A stretch of DNA of 64,000 nt from Ampullaceana balthica (GCA_944989445.1 CALYLW010000538.1:220001-284000); one strand, 5' to 3'. Positions 27,701 through 42,700 are shown, counted from the first letter of the stretch. Program-made: numbers and translations. The notes: generated from the letters alone by a model not told the origin.

Positions 27701-30700
27701 ACAGCCCCCCTTTTTAATCTTCATATCTTAGGTTTGCAGAAATTTTCTCGATATTCTTATAACAAAAATTACAATTTTTAATTTATGTTTGACGTTATAC
27801 AACCCCATTCACCTATTCTTCCAAATATAAATATAATATAAGTAAAAATAATTTGATAGTTTATATAGCGCAGTATCCTAACAAGCAAGTGGGCTCAATT
27901 CGCTTTACATAAAAATAGTTACATACATAATTGCCGAATCATTTAAAGTAAAACTTTCATATCACATGTTCAACACACAATGATATTGCGGTGCATCTGA
28001 GCTGAGTTCATCGTTAAAAGAAATGCCTCATTGCTAATTAATTTTTACATATACATTTACAGTAAATGAAAATTTACCTCCAAAAACTTTAAAAAGACAG
28101 AGGTCCATTGATCCTCTCGTAACTTCCAAGTGGACAATCAGAATATTTTTCACTTCAAGAACTGGTGTGAAAACACCAGAATGACTCCAGTCAATTATTT
28201 CGCTATCGTAAGCCAACTCCTTTTCTGCACTGTAGAATCGTATTGTGAACTGCAAGTTATGTATAGTTTCATTCTCTGAAAATATTTTTAAAATATTTTA
28301 TCTAAAAACTCATTGGTTAAAAATAGAATAATAAAATTTTGGTAAATATGCACAAAGCTTGATTGGCTAGCATATGATTCAGTAAAATTAATATAATTGA
28401 AAACACTTTAAAATGAAAAAAAATTAAAATGTGGACATTTTTTTCAAAGTTGTTAATTTAAAAAGGTTATTTTACTGATAAAAGAAAAATGAAGATTGCA
28501 AAATTGAAAAGGGGTTTTCCCCCAATTTTTCACAAAAGATAGGTTTGTGATTTAATTATATATTTTTATTTAGCGATTTAAACCAACAAAAGGTACAAAT
28601 GAAAAAAAAAGATTTCAAAAATTATTTTTAACAGTCCACTAATATATTTAAATACTTTTTAGATATATATATATAGATATATTAAGTAAGTCTCCTTCAC
28701 TCCTTTAACACCACCTTCTTCTTAGAACCTAAAGAATCTAGTTAGATCCTAATAATCCTTTAGTATATTTTACCTGCTTACAAATAGAAATACCCTATTA
28801 CGTCTCTATTAGATGCAAACTACCTGAATCGTCCAAATTTTTTTTTATCTATGGAACATTCATACTATATGACCATCCAATTTTCATACATTAATTGAGA
28901 TTTTGTTTTACAACTCTTAACGGGTTTAACTTTTTAAAAAAGACTCCTTTAAAAATAAATCGTTACTTGATCTTTGTTAACTTACTTTTGTGCATAAGGA
29001 GTTTAGTAATATGACGAGGTTTTTTAAGTTTCAATATGATGTTGCTCAATCCAGCACTTTTTAAATGTAAACATTCCTTTAGAGGAGGTTTCTCGCTGGC
29101 CAAAGAAGCAAATTGCGCCTTCACTGTCCGATTGATGAAATTCGTGTTTGTGCTTGTAATTGAGCTAATTGTTGTGAAAACTCGCCCTGAAATTATAAGA
29201 AAAGTAAGGCACAACTTGAGGTTAATGTTCGCGCTTAACCATGTAGTCTACTTACATTGAATATCTGTCTCTTTAAAATAGAGGTTTACAATGAAATTAT
29301 TTCGAACTGTAAATTGCATTTATACTGATTTTAATGGCGAGGCTCTAATAAATATTACCTACTTCATAGTAAAAGATAACACGTTTTTTAAAGATTGTTA
29401 ATTTTTAAAAAACTTTTAATAGGAAAAAAATCGCAAGTGGACTTTGAAATTGATTAAAAAAATTTATTTAAAATACAGGTAAAATATTAGAAATCATGAT
29501 GAAATTATCTTTTATAGAAATTATATTCCCAATTTTCAGTGGTGTTACTAAACATAGCTACTTTTTTAGAAGAAGTAAATGCGAAATCGATTTTAATTTG
29601 TAGACATCACTATTTGCATATGCATTCACAAATATCATAATCAATCTGGAAGTAAAGTTATTTGTATTTCCTGATCATTTATCTAATATATAAAGCTCAA
29701 ATGTTTGTATGTTTGTATGTTTGTATGTTTGTATGTTTCACTTTTCGACTTTCTGTTAGACAATCACGGAAAAACCAAATGACGGACGGGGACCAAATTT
29801 GGCAGGGCGGTTCCTTTTACCCTGAAGGTGGTTTTAAGTTAGTTTTTGTAATTGTCCCTTTTGCCCGAATGCAGTAAATTAAATAATCAGAAAATGCAGA
29901 GACAAAGAATAAAAAATTTAACCTCATTTCTGTATTGAACAAATTTACGCGGACGTTCAATTGCCGTTCAAAGCGAGTTACTTTTGGTGACGTTTTTTTT
30001 CCCCAATGCCAATACTTTATTTTCAGCCGTGCGCATTTGAAAAAAATATTATAATGTCTAATTACGGTGCCCACATTTTCGTGTACGCTTCATAATTTCA
30101 GCTGTGTAGTACAAAGAATTGTCATTTTCTTTACTGTTACTTTCTATATATTAGATAGACACGTAAACATATTTAATTACAACTACCCTACGATGCTTTA
30201 GATTTGATTGTTTACACGTTTAAATTTAATTGCGAATTTGTTTCAATTATTTTCTGTTCCATAACTCGACATTTAATGAACAACCTATTTATGTACTAAT
30301 TGTGTCAGTATTTTTTTCAAGGCTTCATTTTTAGCGGTGCACGTTTTAAAATCTTTTATCGCCTGATTACTGTGCGCACATTTTCGTGTACGCATCTTAA
30401 ATTTAGCTGTGTCCTATTAATATAACATTTATATTTTGTTTGTCTTTTACATAAGCTTTTGTCTTTTACATAACCTATACACTTATACTATTTAAACTTA
30501 GGCTACCGGACTTATTAACATAAGTAGATTAGACTAAATAAAGTGATCCTGAAAACGCTTATTTATTTTGTATTGCGAATTGAATATGTTATGTTCATTC
30601 CTTTGATGATGGATTAACATAGGCCATTTTTAAAATCGATTATTGTGATGGTTTCACATGCATTTTTAACATAAAATTGATTTGTTTTGTTTGTTTTTTT

Positions 30701-33700
30701 AAAATTAGGAATATAGCCTAATTTTTTTATTATTTATCTTTATTATCTATATCTCATAGACGCTGTTGCAAATATTGTATTAATTACAATTGTGTTACAT
30801 TGCAGTGTCGTAAATATATAAGAGCTTTTTTAGTGACGACAGTGGCAGAGATCTTTTGGAAAAATGTCAACAAAGCAGTGGCCTTTTTTTAATGGATACA
30901 AACAAACAAACATAAAAATATCAACTGAGCTTTATATATTACATATGCGTTTAAATTATTTTATTTCAATTATTTTCACGATGCATTGTATTAATATTTT
31001 ACATGCAATGAATAAAATTGGGATTTTTAAAAAATTAATTCATAACTCGACATTTAATTAAAAACCATAGATGTAGCGAGTTTATTTTATGTTGAAAGTG
31101 ATGGCCTATGTCAAATAAACTTACACTTTAAAACTGTTTACTTAAGCTTTATATACACTATACATTATAAACTTTCGCTACCGAACGTATTAACAAAAGT
31201 TGACTAAATTTAATGAAATGATCCTGAAAACGCTTAATTAATATGAATTGCGAATTGAATATGTTTTTATGTTCATTCCTTTGTATTCAGAATAGCATAG
31301 GCCATTTCTAAAATTGCCTTTTAATCATTTTTAAGATGCGCTTATTAACAGACGATTGAATCTTTATTTTTAATGTATTTTATTTTTCAGATATAAAATC
31401 TGGTGTGTGTGTGTGCATTGAATATAATTTACAAAATATGATGCCTTATCCAAAATAGGGAACAAAAAAAAATGAACTAAAATGAACAGGTTTTTTAAAT
31501 TGACCTCTTGCACCGAATGGGCCAGGGCTCCTTAATGCTATTTTTCCCCCTATTGTAGGTATATAAAAAGTAGTTTAAGAGTTAGATATTGAGAAAAAAA
31601 CTGGATTTTGACAAAACTTAGAATATAAAAACTTAAGAGCCTATATTACTATAGGGCACTGAACTCTTAATTTCCATTCCTTCGAAAAAGTTTTTTTTAC
31701 TGAACTTTAATCATTGTATTCCCTATTCAATTTTACACGATATTGAGGAATATATATTGAGTACAATAGATAAAAACAACATTAAGGGCCCCAGGGCCCA
31801 TTCTGGACAAGATATAAAGTTCAAAACACCTGTGAATTTCAATTTGTATAATAAGGGATACATGTGTCATTATTTGTCAAGATTGTTAATGACTGAATAA
31901 TGAATAAAATCTTAAAGGTTTAAGAAATGAGTTCAATGGCAATAAAAAAACTATAATATCACTCATTTTGGGGCCGGGGCCCTTAATATCGTTTCTTCTT
32001 TTGTACGCTATTTAATTATTAATTTATTTATCCGTTTGCTATTAAACTTGGATTTTTTTTTCACACTTCCACGACAATTTCTTCAGAATTATTTTTAAAC
32101 ATACCACTCATTGGTTTCTTTAAATTTATTCCTTTTTACTTTGATCGTTGCAACGCACGACGGGTCTACTAGTTTACTATAAAGTGAGACCAAAATTATT
32201 AGATCATTAAAATAGTGTTAGACTAATTTTCAAAAAAATATGTATCTCAGAGCACTACGTTTTGTTTACATCTTGGACCTCACTTTATTATAATAACTGT
32301 TTGTAAAACAAAATATGGCAATACAAAACACTTTTCGAAATATCTCGTTTTGAAATTGTGAAATCAATTTTTAAAATGACATTTCCACGAAATTTTCTTA
32401 ATGCAATTATTAGTAGTGCTCACCAACACTTTATATAATAATAAAATAATAAATTCATTTTGTGCTAAACCTAAATAACATCATCACTTACCGCCATTGA
32501 CGTACAATGAACATATTGATTCACTACCTTCCCATTTCAAGGTTACTGACTCTATAACTACCTCATTTTTGCAGTAGATCTCTATTTTGCCTTTTATTTT
32601 TTCAATGTTTCTTTGAGTTTCACATGTTACTATTTCATCTCCGTTTGTTGATTTGAAGCTCAGGGTCAAGTTTGTTACTTCAGCTTTTTTAAAAAAAATG
32701 TATTGGGCTTCTTTATAATTTTTCACATTACATTTGATAAATTAAAATTATATTGTGGATTTGACTAGGTTGAGACACTAAAACAATATTTATTTTTTTT
32801 AAATATAAAAAAATTATATTCATAAAAAATATCTTTATGAGTCTTTTACAGTCTGTAGAATATCACTGACTGGTTTTTGTATAGAGGACAGATATTAATA
32901 ATCTTTACAAACTTTCTTGTCAGTCAATTGGGCATTTGAAAATATATATTTGTTTTTGCCTTTAACGTATATCAATACTTACATAATGAAATATAATAAT
33001 CAATATCGCTTTTTTTGTATCTGATTGTCATTTGGTTTTTATTGACGAACATAATATTTACAAGCGTCACTTTAGCGTGGGAGAGGGGGGTACTGATTGC
33101 AACGAGTGGCATTACCGCAAGAATTGACACGAAAAGGTAAATATGTTATTTTTCTTATTATGGATGAGTTTCCATATCACACATGACACATCACACTCAC
33201 CTAATATTCTTAGTGATCAGATAAGTTACAATTTACACACTTTATTGATGAGGTCCGCTACAATTAATTCAACTACCGACACGAGTGAAAGATCAACAGT
33301 ATTTAAATCGTGAACTTCGAAATTCGAATTGGTAACATGTACGTATGTATTTGAAATAAGAACTAAACACTATTTAGAAACTATGTACGACTACTCAATC
33401 ATTTAAAATATATTACTAGAGAGCTTTTTACAAATTATTGCTGTACTCATATTTATACTCGATTTCATTGAAAATAATGGATATAAAATATTTGATTTAT
33501 CGGGAACTGTAAAAAATAAAAGTTAACCTTGAAATCTATTCTATTCAGATCATCGTAATCCTACGTGTGGAAGAAAATCAGCAGTCCCGAGCCTGCGCTC
33601 TTCACGGGGCTTCCCGAAAGATTCCCTCAGCTGTCTGGCCCCCCTAGGGAACATAACAGCTGTGGAAGCCCCCCCCCCACCCCGAGCGGTCGCTTCTGAA

Positions 33701-36700
33701 GCGGCTGTCTGGGTGTTGAGTACGATATAATTGTTTGAGAATCTCATTTAGTTTAGAACCGTTGGGGGTAGGGGCTAGAACCAACCAACGCTACAGTTGA
33801 CCTTGGGTCAAGCGAAGTAGTAGAAACGTTATGCAAATGAGGCCGTGATTTGTACCTACTGGAAACAGTCCAGCACTTGCCAAAAGGATGAGACGTAAGG
33901 TTTGACCAACCAGCAGAAAGTTGTCACATGCAGCAGCCGTGGGGCAAAGGTTCGCCAAATAGAATTGATAGGAATGTTGGACAAATGCTATGATGGTGTG
34001 GTTGAGCGGTCCTTTATATACTGGGGAGAAACCATGAGGCGTTCTCTCTCCCAGATATCACAAGTCACCCTGAGAATTAGTTTCTAAGGGGATAGACTGT
34101 GGGGAACAGAGCCTTGCTGAAGGGGTTCAGGTTTGTTAGACTGTGAGACTTATAAGGATAGTCAAATACGTGTTAGAGTTAGATGTTATTATCCTTTTAT
34201 ATATGATTGATATATTGTTAGTCGATATATGTATGTGTATTTGTATTTCAGCAAGTACTTCAGGGTAGTGTTACCTACAGAGACGAAAAGTACGGTAGGG
34301 TAGTGATACCTGCCTACAGTGAAGAAAGTAATGTAGGGTAGTGTTACCTACAGAGACGAAAAGTACGGTAGGGTAGTGATACCTGCCTACTGTGAAGAAA
34401 GTAATGTAGGGTAGTGTTACCTACAGAGACGAAAAGTACGGTAGGGTAGTGATACCTGCCTACAGTGAAGAAAGTAATGTAGGGTAGTGTTACCTACAGA
34501 GACGAAAAGTACGGTAGGGTAGTGATACCTGCCTACAGTGAAGAAAGTAATGTAGGGCAGTGTTACCTACAGTGACGAAAAGTACGGTAGGGTAGTGATA
34601 CCTGCCTACAGTGAAGAAAGTAATGTAGGGTAGTGTTACCTACAGAGACGAAAAGTACGGTAGGGTAGTGATACCTGCCTACAGTGAAGAAAGTAATGTA
34701 GGGCAGTGTTACCTACAGAGACGAAAAGTACGGTAGGGTAGTGATACCTGCCTACAGTGAAGAAAGTAATGTAGGGTAGTGTTACCTACAGAGACGAAAA
34801 GTACGGTAGGGTAGTGATACCTGCCTACAGTGAAGAAAGTAATGTAGGGTAGTGTTACCTACAGAGACGAAAAGTACGGTAGGGTAGTGATACCTGCCTA
34901 CAGTGAAGAAAGTAATGTAGGGTAGTGTTACCTACAGAGACGAAAAGTACGGTAGGGTAGTGATACCTGCCTACAGTGAAGAAAGTAATGTAGGGCAGTG
35001 TTACCTACAGTGACGAAAAGTACGGTAGGGTAGTGATACCTGCCTACAGTGAAGAAAGTAATGTAGGGTAGTGTTACCTACAGAGACGAAAAGTACGGTA
35101 GGGTAGTGATACCTGCCTACAGTGAAGAAAGTAATGTAGGGCAGTGTTACCTACAGTGACGAAAAGTACGGTAGGGTAGTGATACCTGCCTACAGTGAAG
35201 AAAGTAATGTAGGGCAGTGTTACCTACAGTGACGAAAGTAACATAGGGCTAGAATAGCCAAGTGCAACTTAGTGTTGAAGTGAGCACCAGATTTGCTCTA
35301 CAGGCAAAAGTGGGCAAGACGACCATGAGCCGTGACGAGGTGAGAACTTGTGCTGAAGACGTAATTGAGGGGGCACGACTTTAAAGTCTGGGAACTCCCA
35401 CTAGAGATTGCGGTCAAAGTAGACGGACAGGTGGTCAGACTCGCATAGGCATTTTGGAGGCGGAGCCAGATGTCTGACGAGGAGGAAGGATACCTGGGCC
35501 CGTTTATTAGTTTTGAAATTGAGAAGTTAAGTTGAGAACAAAACGTACCTTTATTTTATATATTTTATACCTGCATATTATTGTCAACATATTCATATTT
35601 TTATAATCAATTCCATTTTATATTTGTATGTATATATTTATGTATTAACTATTTTCTCTCTGTTGTACACAGAGGTGTTATGTGTCATTATTTATATGTG
35701 TTTAAGTATTGTATTCAAGATTAGTATAAATACTTAAAACACTGGGGGCTAGAGTCATTAAATAATATTACCCTAGACAACTAGAGCCTAAGTACTTGGT
35801 GCCTAATACCATATAGACATCAGTCCTTAACACTGGGCATCCCACTAAATTTACCGCACAAGGACGGGTGGAATTCCCTACTACGATCCGCTACCACTTT
35901 CGCGCTACCCCGGCAAAGCACACGAGTCTCCATGGTTAGGACTGCCGCAAAGCGGGGGATCATCAATGACCTAGGGTGTAATCCCCACTGGAGTTCTATT
36001 TTTTTTGCACGATCTTGACAAATATTGGCTATTGCCATAATGTTCCTGTTATATTGCATTCGCAGTTTCGCGGTTAGTTGTGACGGGTTGACAGCATCAT
36101 CTAGCGCACATTGGGAGAAAATTTCTAGTGATGCCTTTATTTATATTTATATTTATGCATGTATATTTATCAAGATAAGATATTGATATTTGGTTTTCCT
36201 CCAATATCGACAACACGGACATATTTTGCTTACTTCCCTTTTGAAACAAAACCAGTAGCCAAGTAAACACGATTGGTTCTCTTAAATTGATTGATACAAA
36301 CTGATTTCCTGGTACGAAACAGGTTTCATCATCATGGTCAGTCAAAGCCTTATTTTCTGATGGTAAATTTAAGGCAACATCGTCTATAAATAAAACAGAG
36401 ACAAATAATTCCGTCTAAAAAAACTTTGTCATGTCATTTCAGAAACTTTAAAAATGAGTTTTATAAAACAGAGTAAATTCAAAACAATGTGCTTCAAATT
36501 TTTTAGATTATATTATGTTATACAATTTAATTCTTAATTTTCATGAATTTTGACATAATCTTTTAGAAATACTTTTTTAAATAACAGCTTTTTAATCATA
36601 TTCCAAAATTAACTTATATTTGAAATCAATTTATTCAGTTTCTTTGTCAAAAAAATATCATTTTATCAAAGCTGGTGCAATTAATTTCAATATCAATGCA

Positions 36701-39700
36701 ATATTTTACAATAAATATTGCAGTTTTAAATTTAACTTATTTATATTATGTTGAACTCATTTCATTTCCATTTTTAATTTCTCGATATTTCCTTAATATT
36801 ACTGGGGTTTTTTCATTGTGTGAACAGAATTTGGAAAAGTTTCTTTTTTTCAAATTTAATTTTTATTGTACATTAAAAAATAATATTAACTTCAACTATA
36901 TGTGTCTTTTATCATTGTTTTGTAAGCATGAATTAGTGTAATATTCAAACTTAAAGCGTGTTTGCTTCTTTAAATTTGTTTTCATTTGATTTTTGTTTGT
37001 TTTGAGCGATTATCAGAAAATGAAACAATTTAAGGCGACCAATAAGGAGATACTCGTTTCAATCGAGCTATAGAAGATTTCTGTAACATTTATTTTTATA
37101 GCTTATTGCTCAACGCTTTGAATAATGACTCCACAAAAAAATATAGAAAAAAAAATTATCAGTAATATTAAATTTTAAAATGAAGAATACAACTGGATTT
37201 TTCTCTAAAGCGTTTCAAATGTATTTTAACTCTATTTTCTTCACATCTAATTAGTCTTCATGCAAGAAAAGAAGAAAATTTGGAATTATTTATCGAATTT
37301 TATTGAAATAAAATCGTGTAGCTGCAATGCAGAGATGCATTTCTTTAAAATAATTAAATAATTTATTTGAGGATCATGAAATGTTTCCTATAAGGGTTTT
37401 AACAATTAAAAAAAAACATTCTTTAAACTGTTAAATATTTTTTTAAAAATAGCACAGAAAGCCAAGAATATCTGAATAATTTTTAACTCATTTGGGTATC
37501 TAAGAGAATCTTTTTTTTAAAAAATAAGCTCAATTATTAATAAGTACTGCTTAAAGCAATATTAATCTTATTTCGTATTTTAAAATGGATACATTGGAAA
37601 GGAAATAATATGGGAATTGGAAAGCTCATAATGTAATGGTTTGGTATTTCCAGTGTAACTATTCAGAAGTGCATTTACTCTTACAATATTGACACGCATG
37701 ATGGAACCAAGGCTTTGTACATTTGGATCTCTGAACACAATTGCCTTCGTCATCGCACAAAGCATCAATACAATTGCACGTATTTATACATCGTAGACCA
37801 ATGTAGCCTGGCATGCAAGCTGGTGGGAAAATATTGAGATAGTGATTGATTTTTAAAATGAAATTTCAAGAGAGAGTGATTTAGAAAATGATTTTTTTTA
37901 AATTTCAACATACATATGACGATGGAAAAAAAACCTAAAATTTAATCGTGTTGGCCACAATTCATAACAATTAATAACACACCCCTTCTTTAATCGTTAC
38001 ATACGTTAAGCGTTGCTATATTTCATTTTAAAAAAAATATTATGGGAAAATCTTACCTATTTTAGGAGGACGTGTTTTTGAGGCTAAAATAAACATGAAA
38101 TAAGTTTATTTTTAAAACGAATAATTTTTTAAGGTGATTATTGCACCAACAAGTATTGCGTGATAAAATAATTGAACCATTCATCAGCTTTAATGGTGAT
38201 TCTCGGTAGATACTTAAAAAAAATAATAAAAACATGTGCAAAACAATTTGGAAAGTTAAAAGCGTTTGTGTCTAGTATAAAATAAGTTATTTGCTAAAAA
38301 CAGCTTCCACATCATCATCATAATCGCATGTTGTCCCACCCTTGGGAACAAGCCACAATAAAAGACTCTCCATGGCATCCTGGTATGAAGCCAGTCTCTC
38401 CAATTGTTCCCAGCTGTCCCCACTCTTTTTAGTGTCTGCCTCCTTCTCCAAGTCATGCTGGGTCGCTTTCTTTTTCTCTAGCCTTGAGGGTTCCAAGTGA
38501 GGGCTTGTCTCGTGAATCTGGATGTAGGCTTTCTGAGGGTGTGAACAAACTATCTCCATCTGTGCGGGCATATTAACTCTTGTTGTTTGCGTTGTCAGAG
38601 GTCGTCATCGGGGATGACGTTGGGCCAGCGGATTTTGAGAATAATTCGGAGAAAGGAGTGCCTTGTTTCTGATCCATATAGCAAGAGAGGCTTCATTGTG
38701 GAGTTGAATATCCTGACCTTCGTGTGAAAGGGTTAAGTAGTTTCAGCTCCAGACTTTTTTTTAGCTGGTTAAATGAGCTTCCATAAGACAGTTTTAAAAA
38801 ATCCGTAATAAGTTTATAAAGCATACAACCACAGACCAACACAGCTACTAACCTAAAGTGCAATTCGGAAAATTTACAAAGCCAGTACATCCGATATCAC
38901 ACAACCCCGTGTATTTATCACAAGAATTCTTATCACAGTGATCACTTTTACAATCTTCCAAACAGTTCGTTCCCCATGTCCCTGCCAAGCAGGCTGTAGA
39001 TATCAATGTTATTATTACAGTATTACGAGATTCATCTTTCCAAATGGAAAAAAACAAAATAAAATTATATGCCTTAAGCAGTTTTGTTATTTATGCTATA
39101 ATTTGTTTAAGCAAGTAATGCAATGTTTCTCGAAACAAAGTGTATAAAATAGTCCAAATAAGAAAATCAAATTAAAAAAAAACATTAAAAAAATTACAAT
39201 ATTACAGCTTACTAACCAACAGTGCAGTGGGGAAAATCTGAGTATCCAGCACAGCCCAAATCACAATATCCCGTGTGTTTGTTACAAGATTTGTTGACGC
39301 AGTTATCGCTCTTACATATTTCCGAACAGTTTATTCCCCAACTTCCAAGAACACATTCTAATGTGATTAATCAGATGCTAATAAGGGACTTTAAAATTAA
39401 GATAAAACATTTTTATTACTAACAACAGTCCATTATTATTGCTTAATTTTACCTAAATGTTAAAGAAAATCAAGGGGATAATTTGAGTATGTAGACCAAT
39501 GACCCTACCATAGACATGATGTTCTCCATACGGCAGCTACAGGAAAAATGCAGAGAGTAGCAGATGCCACTATACATTGCCTTTGTGGACCTTACGAAAG
39601 CCTTTGATTTCGTCAGTCGCAACGGGCTATTCCAAATCCTGATAAAAATCGGCTGTCCCCCACACCTACTCGCCATCATCAGACAGTTCCATGAAAATAT

Positions 39701-42700
39701 GCAGGGCACAGTGCAGTTCGATGGAGTTACGTCAGATGCCTTTCCAGTCAGATGTGGAGTTAAACAAGGTTGTGTACTTGCACCAACACTGTTCGCAATA
39801 TTCTTCTCTGTACTGCTTCGATACACATTCAAGGATAGCAGTGATGGAATCTGGTTACACATCAGAGCTGATGGAGGACTTTTCAACACTGCCCGCCTCC
39901 GAGCCAAGACCAAAACGACAGATATTCTAATTCGTGAGCTACTCTTTGCGGATGATGCGGCATTAACAGCACACACAGAAACTGGTTTGCAACAATTCGT
40001 GTGAAGCTTCTCCAATGCCTGCAAAGAATTTGGTCTGCAAATCAGCTTGAAAATGACAAACATCATAGCCAAAGACACACAACCTCCTCCTACCATCAAT
40101 ATCGACATTGAAAACTTGGAGGTTGTGGACAGCTTCACCAACTTGGGTTCCAAGGTCTCCAATATATTGTCCATTGAAGAGGAAATAAACAGTAGAATTG
40201 GCAAGGCAGCTGCCACAATGGCTAAATTAAGCAAACGGGTCTGGCAAAACACCAAGTTAACAGAGAAAACCAAACTGTGTGTCTATATAGCCTGCGTCAT
40301 TAGTACACTGCTATAAGGGAGCGAGACATGGACCACTTATACATCCCAAGAGCGCAAGCTTAATAGCTTCCACTTGAGTTGCCTGCGACGCATCCTAGGC
40401 ATTAAATGGCAAGACAAGGTAACTAATACTGAGGTCCTAATGCGCGCCAATACCCAAAGCATGTTCTCAATCCTTAGTGAAAGACGCCTGAGATGGCTAG
40501 GACATGTTAAAATAATGAGCCCGGGCCGAATCCCCAAGGACCTACTATATGGAGAACTGGCACTGGGAAAGAGGGAGACAGGTCGCTCATGTCTGCAATT
40601 TAAAGATGTCTGCCAAAGGGACATGAAAGCAGCCAGAATATGCACAAGCGACTGGGAGTGTAAGGCAGAAGACCGATCTACTTGGCGCACAGTTGTCAAA
40701 GAGGGCGTCACAGTAGCCGAGGAGCAAAGGATGGAGGAGGCTACAGATAGAAGAGTTAGGAGAAAGGCCAAAACATTTGTTAGCACAGAATTCGTGTGTA
40801 CAAGCTGTGGTAAAGTCTGTCACTCAAGGACAGGACTGCACAGCCACTCGAGGAAATGCAACCCAACTCAACAGTGATGCACGATCGTCTCGCGAGACGG
40901 AAGGATGCCGATTAGACCAATGACCCATATATTTGATTTTTCTTTCTTTTTTTAAGTTGTCAATATCAAAGTAAAAGCATCGAAAAGAATGTGTTATATT
41001 TATTACAATTTCCTATCAAATAGAACACTAAATATAAGCTTCAAAGCAATGTAGTCGGATTTTTAAAATATATATTTATGCAACTTAAATGTAACTTATT
41101 TTTGCTCATTTGCTTAGTATTTTTTTCATACACTCGTCATTCTTAATTCGTTTAGAAAAGATGGAAGACAAGTTACAAAAATATGCATACTTTTAAAGAA
41201 TAAGGAAACCATGTACTGATTTGTTCGTGAAGGATCAAATTTCTCAGAATTCATTTAATATTGTAAATATAAGCAATAAGCATTTTAGAAAGTCCTTGAG
41301 ACTATAAATTCAAAAAAAATAAAAAAATAAAAAAGGTTGATATGGTTACGCTTGTTAGCTCGTAATGACTCTATTATCTCATGAGAGCATGACATATTCG
41401 TATGTAACGTCTTGCCATCAGTTTGACTCTTACATTAATGAAATTGTTGCAGGATTCATTGAAAAATAAGTTAATTGTAAAAATAAATTTGCCCACAATG
41501 TGCAAACCTGAAAACATCTTCTTTGAGAAGTCACACTCGATGAAGTAAAAAGTCGCTAATTTAGTAATAGTAATAGTTAAATTTAGCTCTTCTATTTTGA
41601 ACAAGAAAAATCTAAACAGATGCATATTTAAGGTGGTATGTTATCATCATAGTGACAGTGTATATAAAAAATAAGTAAAAGAAATATGGAAATGAGAGAA
41701 CAAGAATTAAGAAAATAAAACTTTTGACAAAAAGATCATCAAGAACTACTGATGCTAGTAGTAGAATTTTTTTTTAAAGGAACATTTAGCATATATAGAA
41801 AACTATTTTGAAAAGTAAAACAATGTTAATAATTGTTCATGATTCAACAAATTATAAATTTTACAGAATTTCAAAAAAAATATTTTTGTTTAAAAATTAA
41901 AACGGGAACAACATCTTAAAAAGAGAAAATATATGATTTAAAATATTAAGATATATATTATACTAAAAAGATAGGCCTAAAACGTTATTTAATATTTAGA
42001 TATTTCCCAGAGCACTTACCAACATTGCAATCTGGGAAATTGGTGTGTCCGTCACATCCAAGGTTACAGACACCAGTGTCCTTGTCACAAGCATCGTCTT
42101 GGCAGTATTCACTTTTACATGGCCGTGAACAATTCCACCCCCATCCACCAGTAGTGCACGCTGTAGAAGTGTGCATTGAGGACTTTGCAAAGTATTATGT
42201 GTTCGACCCTGATATTTGGAGTCTGTTATTTTGTTTATTTTTAATTTTTGTGCTTTGAATTATCTAAGGAGTAAAAACGTGTGAGTGTGAAAAAAAGGGG
42301 GGGGAAGGACGCTGGTCAATATAATTAATTGCGTAAACACAATTTATAACAATAGCAAATGATATAAACATAACTTATTGTTTATGTTTTAATGTTATTG
42401 TTTAAAATATATTTTAAGGCTTGTGTTTATAGCAATGTGTTGTCTTTTTTTGTGTAAAAAAACTATAAAATAGTTTGTATATTCTATAATGTCATATATA
42501 AAATATTTGGTCATATATGTGAATTCCAAGGCAACTACTACGTGTATTTATTTTTAGAGATGTATCCAATATAAATTTCTAAAAAAGTTTTCAAAATTTA
42601 GCACAAGACAACAAACCAATTGTGCAGAACGGAAAATCTGAGTATCCATCGCAACCCAGGTCACAATATCCCGTGTGTTTGTCACAAGAGTTCTCGATAC

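Noticed and set aside
34258..35242. CRISPR-like array
   Set aside because: Units are contiguous 73-bp tandem copies with no variable spacers, and the genome is eukaryotic; it is a minisatellite.
39470..40273. 267-codon minus-strand ORF
   Set aside because: Shadow of the plus-strand LINE reverse transcriptase with TSD and RT motifs.
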